Position numbers and translations under genes: made by a program. The notes beneath the pieces are model-generated. The model worked only from the letters and a program-made list of their open reading frames with translations. It was not told where the DNA came from and made no database searches. From contig NZ_JABBJJ010000096.1 in assembly GCF_012933655.1 (NCBI RefSeq), positions 1-37,202 of the forward strand: a stretch of DNA of 37,202 nt, written 5' to 3'. Numbering within the stretch: position 1 is the first letter of the stretch; each line of letters opens with the position of its first letter. The stretch comes from Pyxidicoccus fallax. GTDB taxonomy: Bacteria; Myxococcota; Myxococcia; Myxococcales; Myxococcaceae. Positions 7,859 through 17,096 of this stretch are shown piece by piece.

Positions 7859-8584
7859 TTAGCCGGCGGCGGACAGGGTCTGCTCGTACAGCGAGCGCAC
7901 GCGGGAAGCCAGGGCCGCCGGGTCCGGGCCGAACGTCTCGGGCGGGAGCGGCGGCAGCACCCGCACGCGGATGGAGGCGCGCGGGCCCATCCACGGGCCG
8001 TCACCTTCCAAAAGCTGCGTGGTGCCCTCCACCACCACCGGGACCACCGGCACGTGCTCCTCCAGCGCGAGCTGGAAGGCGCCCCGTTTGAAGGGCAGCA
8101 GCTGGCCTCCGGTGGAGTAGGTACCCTCCGGGAAGATGAGCACCGGCATGCCCCGGCGCAGCCACTTCCGGCACGGGTCCAGGAGCTGATTCAGCGCGGT
8201 GGAGGTGCCACGGACGATGGGCACGTACGCCAGCAGCGTCATCATCCACCCGACGATGGGGATGGAGAACAACGACGCCTTGGCCACGAACTTGTACTGA
8301 TAGCCCAGGCCCATGACGGCCAGGATGTCCGCGGCGGACTGGTGGTTGACGACCAGCACGCAGGGCCCCTTCGGCAGCAGCTCGCGGCCCTCGATGCGCG
8401 TGCGCCAGCCCGGGGACGCGTGCAGCCACAGCAGGTGGCACCAGCCACACACCAGCGTGTGCAGCATCCGCCGGTCCCGGTCGAACGGGTACGTGACGAC
8501 GAGCAGCAACGCCCCCAGCGTGAAGAGCACGGGGGCGGTGAGCAGGAAGACGAGCCAGAACCAGAGCGTGACGGCGTACTTCAT
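7859..8584 (-). CDS. plsC: 1-acyl-sn-glycerol-3-phosphate acyltransferase (PlsC family)
   Basis: A 241-residue lysophospholipid acyltransferase. An N-terminal hydrophobic segment (about 5-31) anchors it to the inner membrane. The catalytic HX4D motif is NHQSAAD, with His81 and Asp86, and the acceptor-binding motif is FPEGTYS (151-157). VPIVRG at 121-126 is also conserved in the family. The expected reaction is acylation of lysophosphatidic acid to phosphatidic acid in phospholipid synthesis. The genome may carry several paralogues, and this one could prefer another lyso-lipid. It is the first gene of a likely three-gene minus-strand transcript with the PhzF-like and membrane genes. The 194 bases upstream, to the lipoprotein gene stop, hold GC-rich palindromes (for example ccggggcccccgg near 8641) but no clear terminator. 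Confidence 0.92.
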   Translation of the reverse strand: MKYAVTLWFWLVFLLTAPVLFTLGALLLVVTYPFDRDRRMLHTLVCGWCHLLWLHASPGWRTRIEGRELLPKGPCVLVVNHQSAADILAVMGLGYQYKFVAKASLFSIPIVGWMMTLLAYVPIVRGTSTALNQLLDPCRKWLRRGMPVLIFPEGTYSTGGQLLPFKRGAFQLALEEHVPVVPVVVEGTTQLLEGDGPWMGPRASIRVRVLPPLPPETFGPDPAALASRVRSLYEQTLSAAG

Positions 8585-8778
8585 GGTGGGAGGGGGGCGG
8601 TCCTTCCAGTTCGGGAGAGCCCCCCGGGCATAGCATCTTCCGGGGCCCCCGGCGCCTGGGAGGATGCCTGCCCGCCCGGCTCGACGCAGGAAAACAGACC
8701 GCTCATTTCGTCCGAAGCATGCCCCGCATGCGTGGCTGGAGGGCAGCCGGGCGAGGAGTCCTCGCGCGCTCGAAGGCG

Positions 8779-9279
8779 CTACCGGAACTCATTCACGGTG
8801 TAGACCCCGGCACGGGGAACATCGAGGATGGCCGTTCCTGGCTTGGACTCGGCGCGCTTCCTGAGCTGCCCCAGTCCGAGCCGCGCCACCGCGCAGATGG
8901 GGATCTGCTCTCCTCCATTCATGGGCTGGGCGGCGTAGTAACGGATGGCGACCTGCGGGCCGCCGGTCCAGACCCGACCATAGAGACGGGCCGGCGCTTC
9001 GAGCAGCCCCAGGTCCTCCTCGAGCACGCTCTCGATGTTCCCGTCGTAGAGCGTGATGGGGCGCACGCTCGTCTGATTCGCGTCGAGCTGCACCCAGGCG
9101 GATTCCCCGACGAACATCCGCAGGTAGTTCATCACCTTGCGCGACTCCGCCGGGCACTCTTCTGGCCCCGGGCTCCCATCAGGCCGGAGGGACACGCCTC
9201 TCGTGGCGGTTCCCGCACACCCTGAGGCTGTCACGAGCACAACGACGCACCCCAGGAGCGCAAGCGTTTTGGAGGCCAT
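8779..9279 (-). CDS. Hypothetical lipoprotein next to a DUF2381 gene
   Basis: A 166-residue protein with a lipoprotein signal peptide: a hydrophobic core (LALLGCVVVLVTA), then lipobox TASGC with the acylated Cys21. The mature part has no motif I recognise. It contains a paired Cys region (EECPAES and ICAVARLG), which could form a disulfide. It starts 11 bases after the stop of the DUF2381 gene, so the two are very probably translated from one mRNA. In Myxococcaceae, DUF2381 genes are often paired with small lipoproteins, so it may be an envelope partner of that protein. That is inference from context. Confidence 0.8.
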   Translation of the reverse strand: MASKTLALLGCVVVLVTASGCAGTATRGVSLRPDGSPGPEECPAESRKVMNYLRMFVGESAWVQLDANQTSVRPITLYDGNIESVLEEDLGLLEAPARLYGRVWTGGPQVAIRYYAAQPMNGGEQIPICAVARLGLGQLRKRAESKPGTAILDVPRAGVYTVNEFR

Positions 9280-9290
9280 GCCTCGCGCTC

Positions 9291-10220
9291 TTAGCGCGCA
9301 ACGAGGGTTGGATCTAGCTGGACGAAGGCCTGCCGCCGCCCGTCCTCGCGATAGAGCTCCAGCGATAGGCTGGTCAGCTTTCCCTCATCGAGAAAGGCCT
9401 TACCGTCCACGACGAGAGCCACCACTCCGGACTCGCCGGGAGAAATCTCCCGGGAGGTCGTACGAACAGCGACCGCCCGTTCCCGCCCCCCATCCAGGGT
9501 CACGAGCCGAGCTGACTTCAAGCTCCACGGTTGCTCGGGGGCGACGTTCTTGATGTTGAAGACGACGGCAACCTTGCCATTTCCCTTGAACACCTGTGCA
9601 CGCACGTCAGTCTCGCCATCCTTGCCGGAATAGCGGTCCACGACCTTGAAGGGCGTCTGCGTGACAGCGCCCGAAGCGAGCAGCGCGGCAAGGGCATGGT
9701 CCTGTGAGGTTTCCTGCTCGCGGAAACGCTCGACCTCCTCTTCCAGGGACTTCTTCTGCCTGAGTGCTTCCGTCAGGGCCGCGTGCATGGCCGCGTAGCT
9801 TTCGCGGTCCTCGAACACGTCGACTTGCTGGTCCGCCCGCTCCCCCGTCTTGCGGCCCGCGGCCCTCACCAGGAAGGACACCTCCGTGCCATCCGTCAGC
9901 GTCACGACCAGGGGAATTGCCTCGTCCTTGTCGAGGTCATGGACAGGCTCGAGGACCACCTTGTTGCGAATCACCGCCAACGGCTCGAGCCGCCCCTCCC
10001 AACCGAGCATCTTCGTCCTGCCCGCGTCGACGTTCTTCTCGAAGCGAAGCGTCGTGACGACCTCCCCCTTCACGTAGATGCGATGCGTGGCCTCGTCAGG
10101 ATGTTCGGAGCGCAGGATGAGACGAACCGAGAGCCCGTCGCGAGCCTCGCCCGCCCGAGCGACGGCCGACGTGAAGAGGATGGCCAGCAAGAAAGGCCGG
10201 ATGGGTAGGGATGCTCGCAT
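9291..10220 (-). CDS. DUF2381 family (Myxococcus paralogous family TIGR02268) secreted protein
   Basis: A 309-residue exported protein with signal peptide (FLLAILFTSAVARAGEA) cut near residue 24. The body begins with beta-rich sequence: EVVTTLRFEKNVD, then LTDGTEVSFLV. A short coiled-coil stretch follows at about 143-166 (ALTEALRQKKSLEEEVERF), and then a second beta-rich domain with VVFNIKNVAPEQPWSLKSA and SPGESGVVALVVD. This two-part layout is that of the Myxococcales-specific DUF2381 family. Its molecular role is unknown, though members are often found near Ser/Thr kinases and lipoproteins. No kinase is visible here. The start codon at 10220 has only a weak ribosome-binding site. The gene is divergent from zwf. 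Confidence 0.82.
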   Translation of the reverse strand: MRASLPIRPFLLAILFTSAVARAGEARDGLSVRLILRSEHPDEATHRIYVKGEVVTTLRFEKNVDAGRTKMLGWEGRLEPLAVIRNKVVLEPVHDLDKDEAIPLVVTLTDGTEVSFLVRAAGRKTGERADQQVDVFEDRESYAAMHAALTEALRQKKSLEEEVERFREQETSQDHALAALLASGAVTQTPFKVVDRYSGKDGETDVRAQVFKGNGKVAVVFNIKNVAPEQPWSLKSARLVTLDGGRERAVAVRTTSREISPGESGVVALVVDGKAFLDEGKLTSLSLELYREDGRRQAFVQLDPTLVAR

Positions 10221-10379
10221 ACGCGAATCAACCTACCAGGGTGGGTCCAATGCATCCAATCCAGTATCTGAACACCTCCGGCGGGTGATTCCCGCATCGA
10301 CGTGGCGCGTCCGGAGGCTCCCGGTTAGAGCAGCGGCGAAAACTCGCGTGGAAGCGCCGCGCGGTGGACGCCCGAGTCG

Positions 10380-10391
10380 CCTCCCGGGAGG
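10380..10391. promoter_or_regulatory. 12-base perfect palindrome in the DUF2381/zwf divergent region
   Basis: CCTCCCGGGAGG is a perfect dyad about 103 bases ahead of the zwf ATG, inside the 273-base divergent region. It could be an operator for either promoter. GC palindromes of this size arise by chance in such GC-rich DNA, so support is weak. A GGAGG sequence 9-10 bases ahead of the zwf ATG is the clear translation signal here. Confidence 0.2.
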
Positions 10392-10493
10392 AGCGGACGT
10401 TACGCCCACGTCACTGCACGCACTCGGACTTGCCCGGGAATGAAAAAGGCGGCGTATGGTGCCCGCCCATTCAACCCCGGAGGAGGCAGCGGC

Positions 10494-12031
<1,538 letters not shown>

Positions 12032-12035
<4 letters not shown>

Positions 12036-12703
12036 GCTTCGCGCCCCCGACCATCGTCCCCTCCGAGTCACTGGCGCAGGAGGCCGCGAAGTGGATGGCG
12101 CGCTCGCTCCAGGACGCGCTCGCCACGCGCCCGCGCGCGAGCCTGGCGCTGTCCGGCGGCGGCACGCCGGGCCCGGCGTACCGGGCGCTCGCGGACCTGA
12201 AGCTCCCGTGGGAGCGCGTGGACGTCTTCTTCGTGGACGAGCGCTTCGTGCCGCCGGACCACGCGGACAGCAACTACCGGCTGGTGGAGGACACGCTGCT
12301 CAAGCCGCTGCGGCTGCCCTCCTCGCAGGTGTTCCGCATGGAGGGCGAGCGCGAGGACCGCGACGCCGCCGCGCGCGACTACGAGGCGAAGCTGCCGCCG
12401 GTCCTGGACGTGGTGCTGCTGGGCATCGGCCCGGACGGACACACGGCGAGCCTCTTCCCTGGCCACCCCGCGCTGGAGGAGCAGCAGCGGCGGGTGCTGT
12501 CGGTGGTGGGGCCCAAGCCGCCGCCGTGGCGGATGACGCTGACGTTGCCGGTGTTGCTGTCGGCGCGCGCGGTGCTGAACCTCGTCGCGGGCGCGGGCAA
12601 GGCGGACGCGGTGCGGCGGGCGCTGGCGGGAGACCTGAGCCTGCCCGCGGCGCGGGTGACGAACACGCAGTGGATGCTGGACCCGGCCGCCGCCGGACGG
12701 TGA
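12032..12703 (+). CDS. pgl: 6-phosphogluconolactonase
   Basis: A 223-residue protein of the DevB/SOL family, hydrolysing 6-phosphogluconolactone to 6-phosphogluconate. Conserved blocks are LSGGGTP (40-46), the active-site segment FFVDERFVPPDHADSNY (66-82) and GIGPDGHTASLFPG (131-144). The start ATG overlaps the zwf stop by four bases. The enzyme thus follows its substrate-producing dehydrogenase directly and precedes gnd by 29 bases, which contain the gnd ribosome-binding site. Product and position agree, so this call is firm. Confidence 0.96.
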
Positions 12704-12732
12704 GCGGCCCGAGATAGGACTTCGGAGGAACC

Positions 12733-14157
12733 ATGAGTGAGGCAGCGGGCGCGCAGTTCGGCGTGGCGGGCATGGGAGTCATGGGGGCGGCCCTCGCCCT
12801 CAACATCGCGGACCACGGTTTCCGGGTGGCGGGGTGGGACCGGCATCCGGAGCGCATCGACGCACTCCTGAAGAAGAACCCCCACGCGAAGCTGAAGGGC
12901 TTCTCGTCCCTGGAGGACTTCGTGCAGGGGCTGGAGCGCCCGCGCCGGGTGCTGCTGATGGTGACGGCGGGCGCGGCGGTGGACCAGATGATGGAGCGCC
13001 TGTTCCCCCTGCTGTCGCCGGGCGACGTCATCATGGACGCGGGCAACTCGTGGTTCCTCGACACGCGCCGCCGCGAGGAGCTGTGCAAGTCGAAGGGGCT
13101 GCACTTCCTGGGCATCGGCGTGTCGGGCGGTGAGGAGGGCGCGCGCCACGGCCCGTCCATCATGCCGGGCGGTCCGCAGGAGGCGTACGCGCTGGTGCGG
13201 CCGGTGCTGGAGGCCATCGCCGCGCGCGCCGAGTCGGGCCTGTGCGTGACGCACGTGGGGCCGGAAGGCGCGGGCCACTTCGTGAAGATGGTGCACAACG
13301 GCATCGAGTACGCGGACATGCAGCTGCTGGCGGAGACGTACGACGTGCTCCGCCGGGGCCTGGGGATGGACGCGGACTCGCTGGCGAGGCTGTTCTCGAA
13401 GTGGAACGAGGGCATCGCCGAGTCGTTCCTCCTGGAGACCACCATCCAGGTACTGCGCAAGAAGGACGCGGAGACGGGCAAGCCGCTGGTGGACCTGGTG
13501 CTGGACAAGGCGGGCCAGAAGGGCACGGGCAAGTGGACGGTCCAGGTGGCGCTGGATTTGGGCGTCCCGGTGCCCTCCATCGCGGCGGCGCTGGACGCGC
13601 GCAACCTGTCGTCCATGAAGGAAGAGCGCGTGGCGGCGAGCCAGAAGCTGAAGGGTTCGGCCGAGCAGCTCACGCCGGAGGAGTCGTCGCAGCTGGCGGC
13701 GTGGGCGCATGACGCGCTGTACGCGGCGCGGGTGGTGACGTACGCGCAGGGCATGCGGCTCATCCAGGCGGCGTCCAACGAGTACAAGTGGAACGTCTCG
13801 CTGGCGGAGATGGCGCGCATCTGGCGGGGTGGCTGCATCATCCGCGCGAAGCTGCTGACGCCGCTGCGTGAGTCCTTCGAGAAGCAGCCGACGCTGCCGA
13901 ACCTCGTGGTGTCGGACGCCTTCGCGCCGGTGCTGGAGCGCATGGCCCCGGCGTGGCGCAAGCTGGTGGCGGCGGCCACGAAGGTGGGCATCCCCGTGCC
14001 GGTGTTCAGCGCCACGCTGGCGTACCTGGACAGCTACCGCAGCCCGGAGCTGCCGCAGAACCTGACGCAGGCGCAGCGCGACGCGTTCGGCGCGCACACG
14101 TACCAGCGCCGCGACAGGCCGGAGGCCGGCTTCGTGCACACGGAGTGGAACAAGTAG
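12733..14157 (+). CDS. gnd: 6-phosphogluconate dehydrogenase, decarboxylating
   Basis: A 474-residue enzyme converting 6-phosphogluconate to ribulose 5-phosphate and CO2 with NADP+. The cofactor motif is GMGVMG (13-18), the signature segment GVSGGEEGARHGPSIMPGG spans 130-148, and catalytic residues sit in HFVKMVHNGIEY (Lys186, Asn190, Glu193). The C-terminus has the usual FGAHTYQRRD and HTEW. Length is that of the long-chain form found in E. coli and eukaryotes. A good GGAGGA ribosome-binding sequence precedes the ATG. The gene completes an operon with zwf and pgl in exact pathway order, giving NADPH and pentose phosphate supply. Confidence 0.97.
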   Translation: MSEAAGAQFGVAGMGVMGAALALNIADHGFRVAGWDRHPERIDALLKKNPHAKLKGFSSLEDFVQGLERPRRVLLMVTAGAAVDQMMERLFPLLSPGDVIMDAGNSWFLDTRRREELCKSKGLHFLGIGVSGGEEGARHGPSIMPGGPQEAYALVRPVLEAIAARAESGLCVTHVGPEGAGHFVKMVHNGIEYADMQLLAETYDVLRRGLGMDADSLARLFSKWNEGIAESFLLETTIQVLRKKDAETGKPLVDLVLDKAGQKGTGKWTVQVALDLGVPVPSIAAALDARNLSSMKEERVAASQKLKGSAEQLTPEESSQLAAWAHDALYAARVVTYAQGMRLIQAASNEYKWNVSLAEMARIWRGGCIIRAKLLTPLRESFEKQPTLPNLVVSDAFAPVLERMAPAWRKLVAAATKVGIPVPVFSATLAYLDSYRSPELPQNLTQAQRDAFGAHTYQRRDRPEAGFVHTEWNK

Positions 14158-14167
14158 ACCGGGGACC

Positions 14168-14968
14168 ATGACCTCCGCGCGCGCCGTGCTGCTTGCCGGA
14201 CTGCTCCTGGCCGCCTCTTCCTGGGGCCGGGAGCCCAACCCCGCCCGGCCCCGGCCGCGCACTTCGCTCGGAGAGACGGCCTCCGTGCCGGACCTGCGCG
14301 CGGTGTACCCGGACTTCGACGACCGGAGCAGCACCGTGCGGGACGGCGCGCTCGAGGTCATCCAGGCCTTCGCGCGCCGGGTGCCCTCGCGGCCGGGCCT
14401 GCGCTTCGTGGCCATCCTGCTCAGCCCGCCGCATGAGCAGACGAGCGCGTACCACGCCAACGGCAACTACCGGCTGCAGGTGGCGCTGGTACGGGAGAAG
14501 CTCCCGCGCGCCGAGCTCGTGGCGAAGAGCGAGCCGGTGCCCCTCACCTGGGCCCAGGCTCCCCACTGGCAGCAGGCGCTCTCTCGCATCGATCTCGCGG
14601 CGTACCGGCTCTCGCCACGGGAGCGCGCCCTCGGCGTGCGGGTGAAGGCGGAGTACCTCCACAAGCTCGACTCCAGCAAGGCGGAGAAGCTCTTCCTCTT
14701 CCGCGAGGATGGCGCGCGCCTGCACCCCATCCTGGAGACGGGCGCGCTCGACTGCGACTGCTGCCCGGAGGAGTCCCCGAGCGACGCCTGCGACTGCTTC
14801 GACAAGCCCACGTGTCCCCGCCCCCGGGCCGAGGCCTTCTTCAAGATGGAGCCCGGTGACGGAGGCACCTTCGCGGACATCGTCCAGACGGTGGGAACGG
14901 TGCGGGTCCGCTGGCGCTTCGAGGACGGGCGTTACCACCGGCAGGGCGAAGACCCGCTACCGCTCTGA
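14168..14968 (+). CDS. Hypothetical secreted protein with a Cys-rich segment
   Basis: A 266-residue protein that begins 10 bases after the gnd stop and probably shares its transcript. The N-terminus (TSARAVLLAGLLLAASSWG) looks like a signal peptide. The central part is a mixed alpha/beta domain without a known motif, including the strand-like FVAILLSPPHEQTSAYHA. Near the C-terminus there is an unusual cluster, DCDCCPEESPSDACDCFD followed by KPTC: seven cysteines in about 22 residues, with three Cys-x-Cys or Cys-Cys elements. That suggests a metal site or a compact disulfide knot. Its end overlaps the convergent glycosyltransferase gene by 12 bases. I cannot assign a function, and a link to sugar metabolism rests on position only. 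Confidence 0.78.
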   Translation: MTSARAVLLAGLLLAASSWGREPNPARPRPRTSLGETASVPDLRAVYPDFDDRSSTVRDGALEVIQAFARRVPSRPGLRFVAILLSPPHEQTSAYHANGNYRLQVALVREKLPRAELVAKSEPVPLTWAQAPHWQQALSRIDLAAYRLSPRERALGVRVKAEYLHKLDSSKAEKLFLFREDGARLHPILETGALDCDCCPEESPSDACDCFDKPTCPRPRAEAFFKMEPGDGGTFADIVQTVGTVRVRWRFEDGRYHRQGEDPLPL

Positions 14969-15895
14969 GCGAGCCCGGCGGAAGGCAGCCGCGCCCACTG
15001 CGTCGAGCAGGGAGACGCCGGTCATGGCCGCGGCCATGGCCACCTGCCTGGCGCCGGGCTGGCCGCGCAGCGCCGCGAGCCCCACGGCCAGCCGTGACGA
15101 GAGCACCGCCGAGGGCACGAGCCCGGGCACACGGGCGAGCGGACGCAAGACTCGGGGCGCGAGCGAGTCAGCGAGATACGGCGACAGCGTGACGATGTCC
15201 GCGCCGCGCTGGAGCCGCTTCCTCACGTGGCCGCCCAGCGTGTCCGGCAGCGGGTGCGCCGTGAGGGCTCCGGGCGCGAAGTGCACCGGGATGCGCGCGG
15301 CGAAAAGCCTCAGCCCGAGCACGCCGCAGTCTCCGCGGTGGAAGCCGCGCGGCCCGCCGTAGCGGAGCCGGGAGAAGACGTCGCGCCGGAAGGCCACGTT
15401 GTTCGCGTAGAAGTTCCGGACACAGCCCTCACCGAGCGGGCTGGGGAAGTAGGAGAAATCCACCGGCGTGAGCGCCTCGCCGAGCAGGCCCGCGCGGTAG
15501 ACGGTGCGGCCCGCCACCACCTGGACCTCGGGCACGGCGAAGCGGGACACCAGCCGTTCCAGCCACATCGGCGCGGGCCAGCAGTCCGAGTCACCAAAGG
15601 CCACCACCTCCGCCGTCGTCGCGTCGAAGCCCCGGTCCTTGGAGCCGTAGTAGCCCGTGCCCTCCGGCACCTTCACGAAGGTGAGGCTCCGGCCCGCCGC
15701 CACCTCCAGCGTCCGGACCGCGCCCCCGGTCAGCCCCTCATGGGTGATGACCCACTCCGTCAGCCGGTTCATGCCAAAGGTCTGGTCGCGCAAGTGGCGC
15801 AGCAGTCGTGCGAGCGACGCGACCTCAACGTCCGCCGAGCCCGTACCCCGCAGGTTCTCCGTTTCGATGACCAGTGCGACGGAAGGCGCTGTCAT
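14957..15895 (-). CDS. Glycosyltransferase family 2-like protein
   Basis: A 312-residue protein with a GT-A fold layout. It starts with the strand VALVIETENL, has the metal/nucleotide-sugar motif VVAFGDSDCWP (Asp102-x-Asp104), and later YANNVAFRRDVFSRLRYG, typical of GT2 enzymes at the acceptor side. A hydrophobic, weakly membrane-like C-terminal region (about 245-305) may tether it to the inner membrane. Donor and acceptor are unknown. The start ATG at 15895 lies inside the preceding glycosyltransferase gene, giving a 71-base overlap. The next internal Met would remove the first strand of the fold, so the overlap appears real. It is the last gene of an apparent operon with a two-component system and a GT-B enzyme, suggesting regulated surface polysaccharide or glycolipid modification. 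Confidence 0.82.
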   Translation of the reverse strand: MTAPSVALVIETENLRGTGSADVEVASLARLLRHLRDQTFGMNRLTEWVITHEGLTGGAVRTLEVAAGRSLTFVKVPEGTGYYGSKDRGFDATTAEVVAFGDSDCWPAPMWLERLVSRFAVPEVQVVAGRTVYRAGLLGEALTPVDFSYFPSPLGEGCVRNFYANNVAFRRDVFSRLRYGGPRGFHRGDCGVLGLRLFAARIPVHFAPGALTAHPLPDTLGGHVRKRLQRGADIVTLSPYLADSLAPRVLRPLARVPGLVPSAVLSSRLAVGLAALRGQPGARQVAMAAAMTGVSLLDAVGAAAFRRARSER

Positions 15896-17012
15896 GGTGT
15901 GACTCCTGTCTCGCGGTGTGGATGAGACTCTCGAAGGCGCGGACCCAGGACTCCTGGATGCGCGGCAGCTCGTCCTTGTGGTCGGAGCGCTTCGGAGACG
16001 CTCGGAGCTCATCGAGCCCACGCTCCAGCTCGCGGACGAACCCCGGTGCATCCACGCGGACCGGCACGCAGGGTGGGCGATCTCCGCCCTGGGAGACCTC
16101 GGCGACGTTCGACAGTTGCTCCGGCTGCGTGCCGAGCAGCGACAGCAGTGGCACCCCGAACGCGCGGGATTGCTCCAGCGCGGCCATGCCCGCGCCGCTG
16201 ATGAACAGGTCGGCGGCATGGACCACCTCCGCGAGCCGCGCGTCACGTGCCCGCCAGCCCTGCCGTCCGCCGAAGGCCTCGCTCACCCCGTACAGCGCGA
16301 CGCCTCGCGCGGCGAGGGCCCGCTCCAGCGTCTCGGCGATCTCCGGCGCCGAGTAGTGGGGATTCAGGTACACCGCCGCGAGCGGACGCGAGCCCACGCC
16401 CAGCGCCTCACGGACCTGCTCGCGGCTCCGAGAGGGAGTGGCGACGAGGGGACGCAGCCACCACGTGCGGTCACTGACGCACTCGGTGCCCAGCGTGTGG
16501 AAGATGCGTCCGAAGGCGCGGGTCATCGCGCCCCGGAGCGCCGCGCTCATGGCCCGCCGCAGCGGCCCGTTGGAGTCGGCCTCCAGCTGGGCCAGGGTGG
16601 TGTTCCAGATGTTCTCCCCGGTGACGTGGACGACGCGCATCCGCCGCTCCAGCGTGGCCGCCAGCAGCGCCGGATGGAGCGAGTCATTGACCACGAGGTC
16701 CGCGTCCCGCGCCCACGTTTCCAGGAGCCGGAGGTCGCGTCCGCAGCGGTCCGGCAGCAGGTAGCGCAGGAGCCGCGCGCGAGTCCGGCGCACGTCCAGG
16801 ACATGGCGGTCTCCCAGCTCCAGCCGGAAGTGGGCCGAGATGAGCCGCGACGGACTGCCCAACGCGGCGAGGAACGCCTGCCCTTCCCGTGACGGTGTCA
16901 CGAGCGAGACGTCGATACCCCGCGAGCCCAGGAGCGTGCGCAGCAGGTGCGCCCGCATGAGGTGCCCGCGCCCATCAGCCACCGCCAGGTAGAGGATGTG
17001 TCCGTCGTGCAT
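15825..17012 (-). CDS. GT-B fold glycosyltransferase (MurG/UDP-glycosyltransferase-like)
   Basis: A 395-residue protein. The N-terminus, HILYLAVADGRGHLMRAHLL (4-23), is the glycine-rich loop of GT-B enzymes that work like MurG. The C-terminal domain has LFISGAGMAALEQSRAFGVP followed by LLSLLGTQPEQLSNVAEV. That is the usual nucleotide-sugar binding region, in which the Glu and Gln/Asn contact the donor. Donor and acceptor are unknown. The ATG at 17012 is used because the GT-B loop then begins at residue 4. An upstream ATG at 17078 would add 22 residues and overlap the kinase gene, and neither start has a good ribosome-binding site. The stop codon lies 71 bases inside the next glycosyltransferase gene. 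Likely co-regulated with the upstream regulator and kinase. Confidence 0.8.
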   Translation of the reverse strand: MHDGHILYLAVADGRGHLMRAHLLRTLLGSRGIDVSLVTPSREGQAFLAALGSPSRLISAHFRLELGDRHVLDVRRTRARLLRYLLPDRCGRDLRLLETWARDADLVVNDSLHPALLAATLERRMRVVHVTGENIWNTTLAQLEADSNGPLRRAMSAALRGAMTRAFGRIFHTLGTECVSDRTWWLRPLVATPSRSREQVREALGVGSRPLAAVYLNPHYSAPEIAETLERALAARGVALYGVSEAFGGRQGWRARDARLAEVVHAADLFISGAGMAALEQSRAFGVPLLSLLGTQPEQLSNVAEVSQGGDRPPCVPVRVDAPGFVRELERGLDELRASPKRSDHKDELPRIQESWVRAFESLIHTARQESHHDSAFRRTGHRNGEPAGYGLGGR

Positions 17013-17057
17013 GCCCCCAGGATGGACACCCACCACGAAGCGCGGATGGCCCCAAGG

Positions 17058-17096
17058 TGAAACGTCATCGCGAAGCATGTGAAACGTGCGTGAAAG
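17058..17096. promoter_or_regulatory. Direct-repeat array TGAAACGT, possible response-regulator site B
   Basis: On the plus strand TGAAACGTC starts at 17058, TGAAACGTG at 17080 and TGAAAGG at 17091, giving offsets of 22 and 11 bases, that is, whole turns of the helix. The 16 bases from 17080 match site A (19292-19313) at 15 positions. The array lies 46-84 bases ahead of the glycosyltransferase start at 17012 and overlaps the last codons of the kinase gene. It points the opposite way to site A relative to transcription, so its role could be activation, repression or none. Confidence 0.45.

Noticed and set aside
5333-8803. A plus-strand open frame of about 1,150 codons opposite the membrane, PhzF and PlsC genes
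   Set aside because: Composition is dominated by Arg, Gln and His, with no domain. The three minus-strand genes have clear family motifs and ribosome-binding sites.
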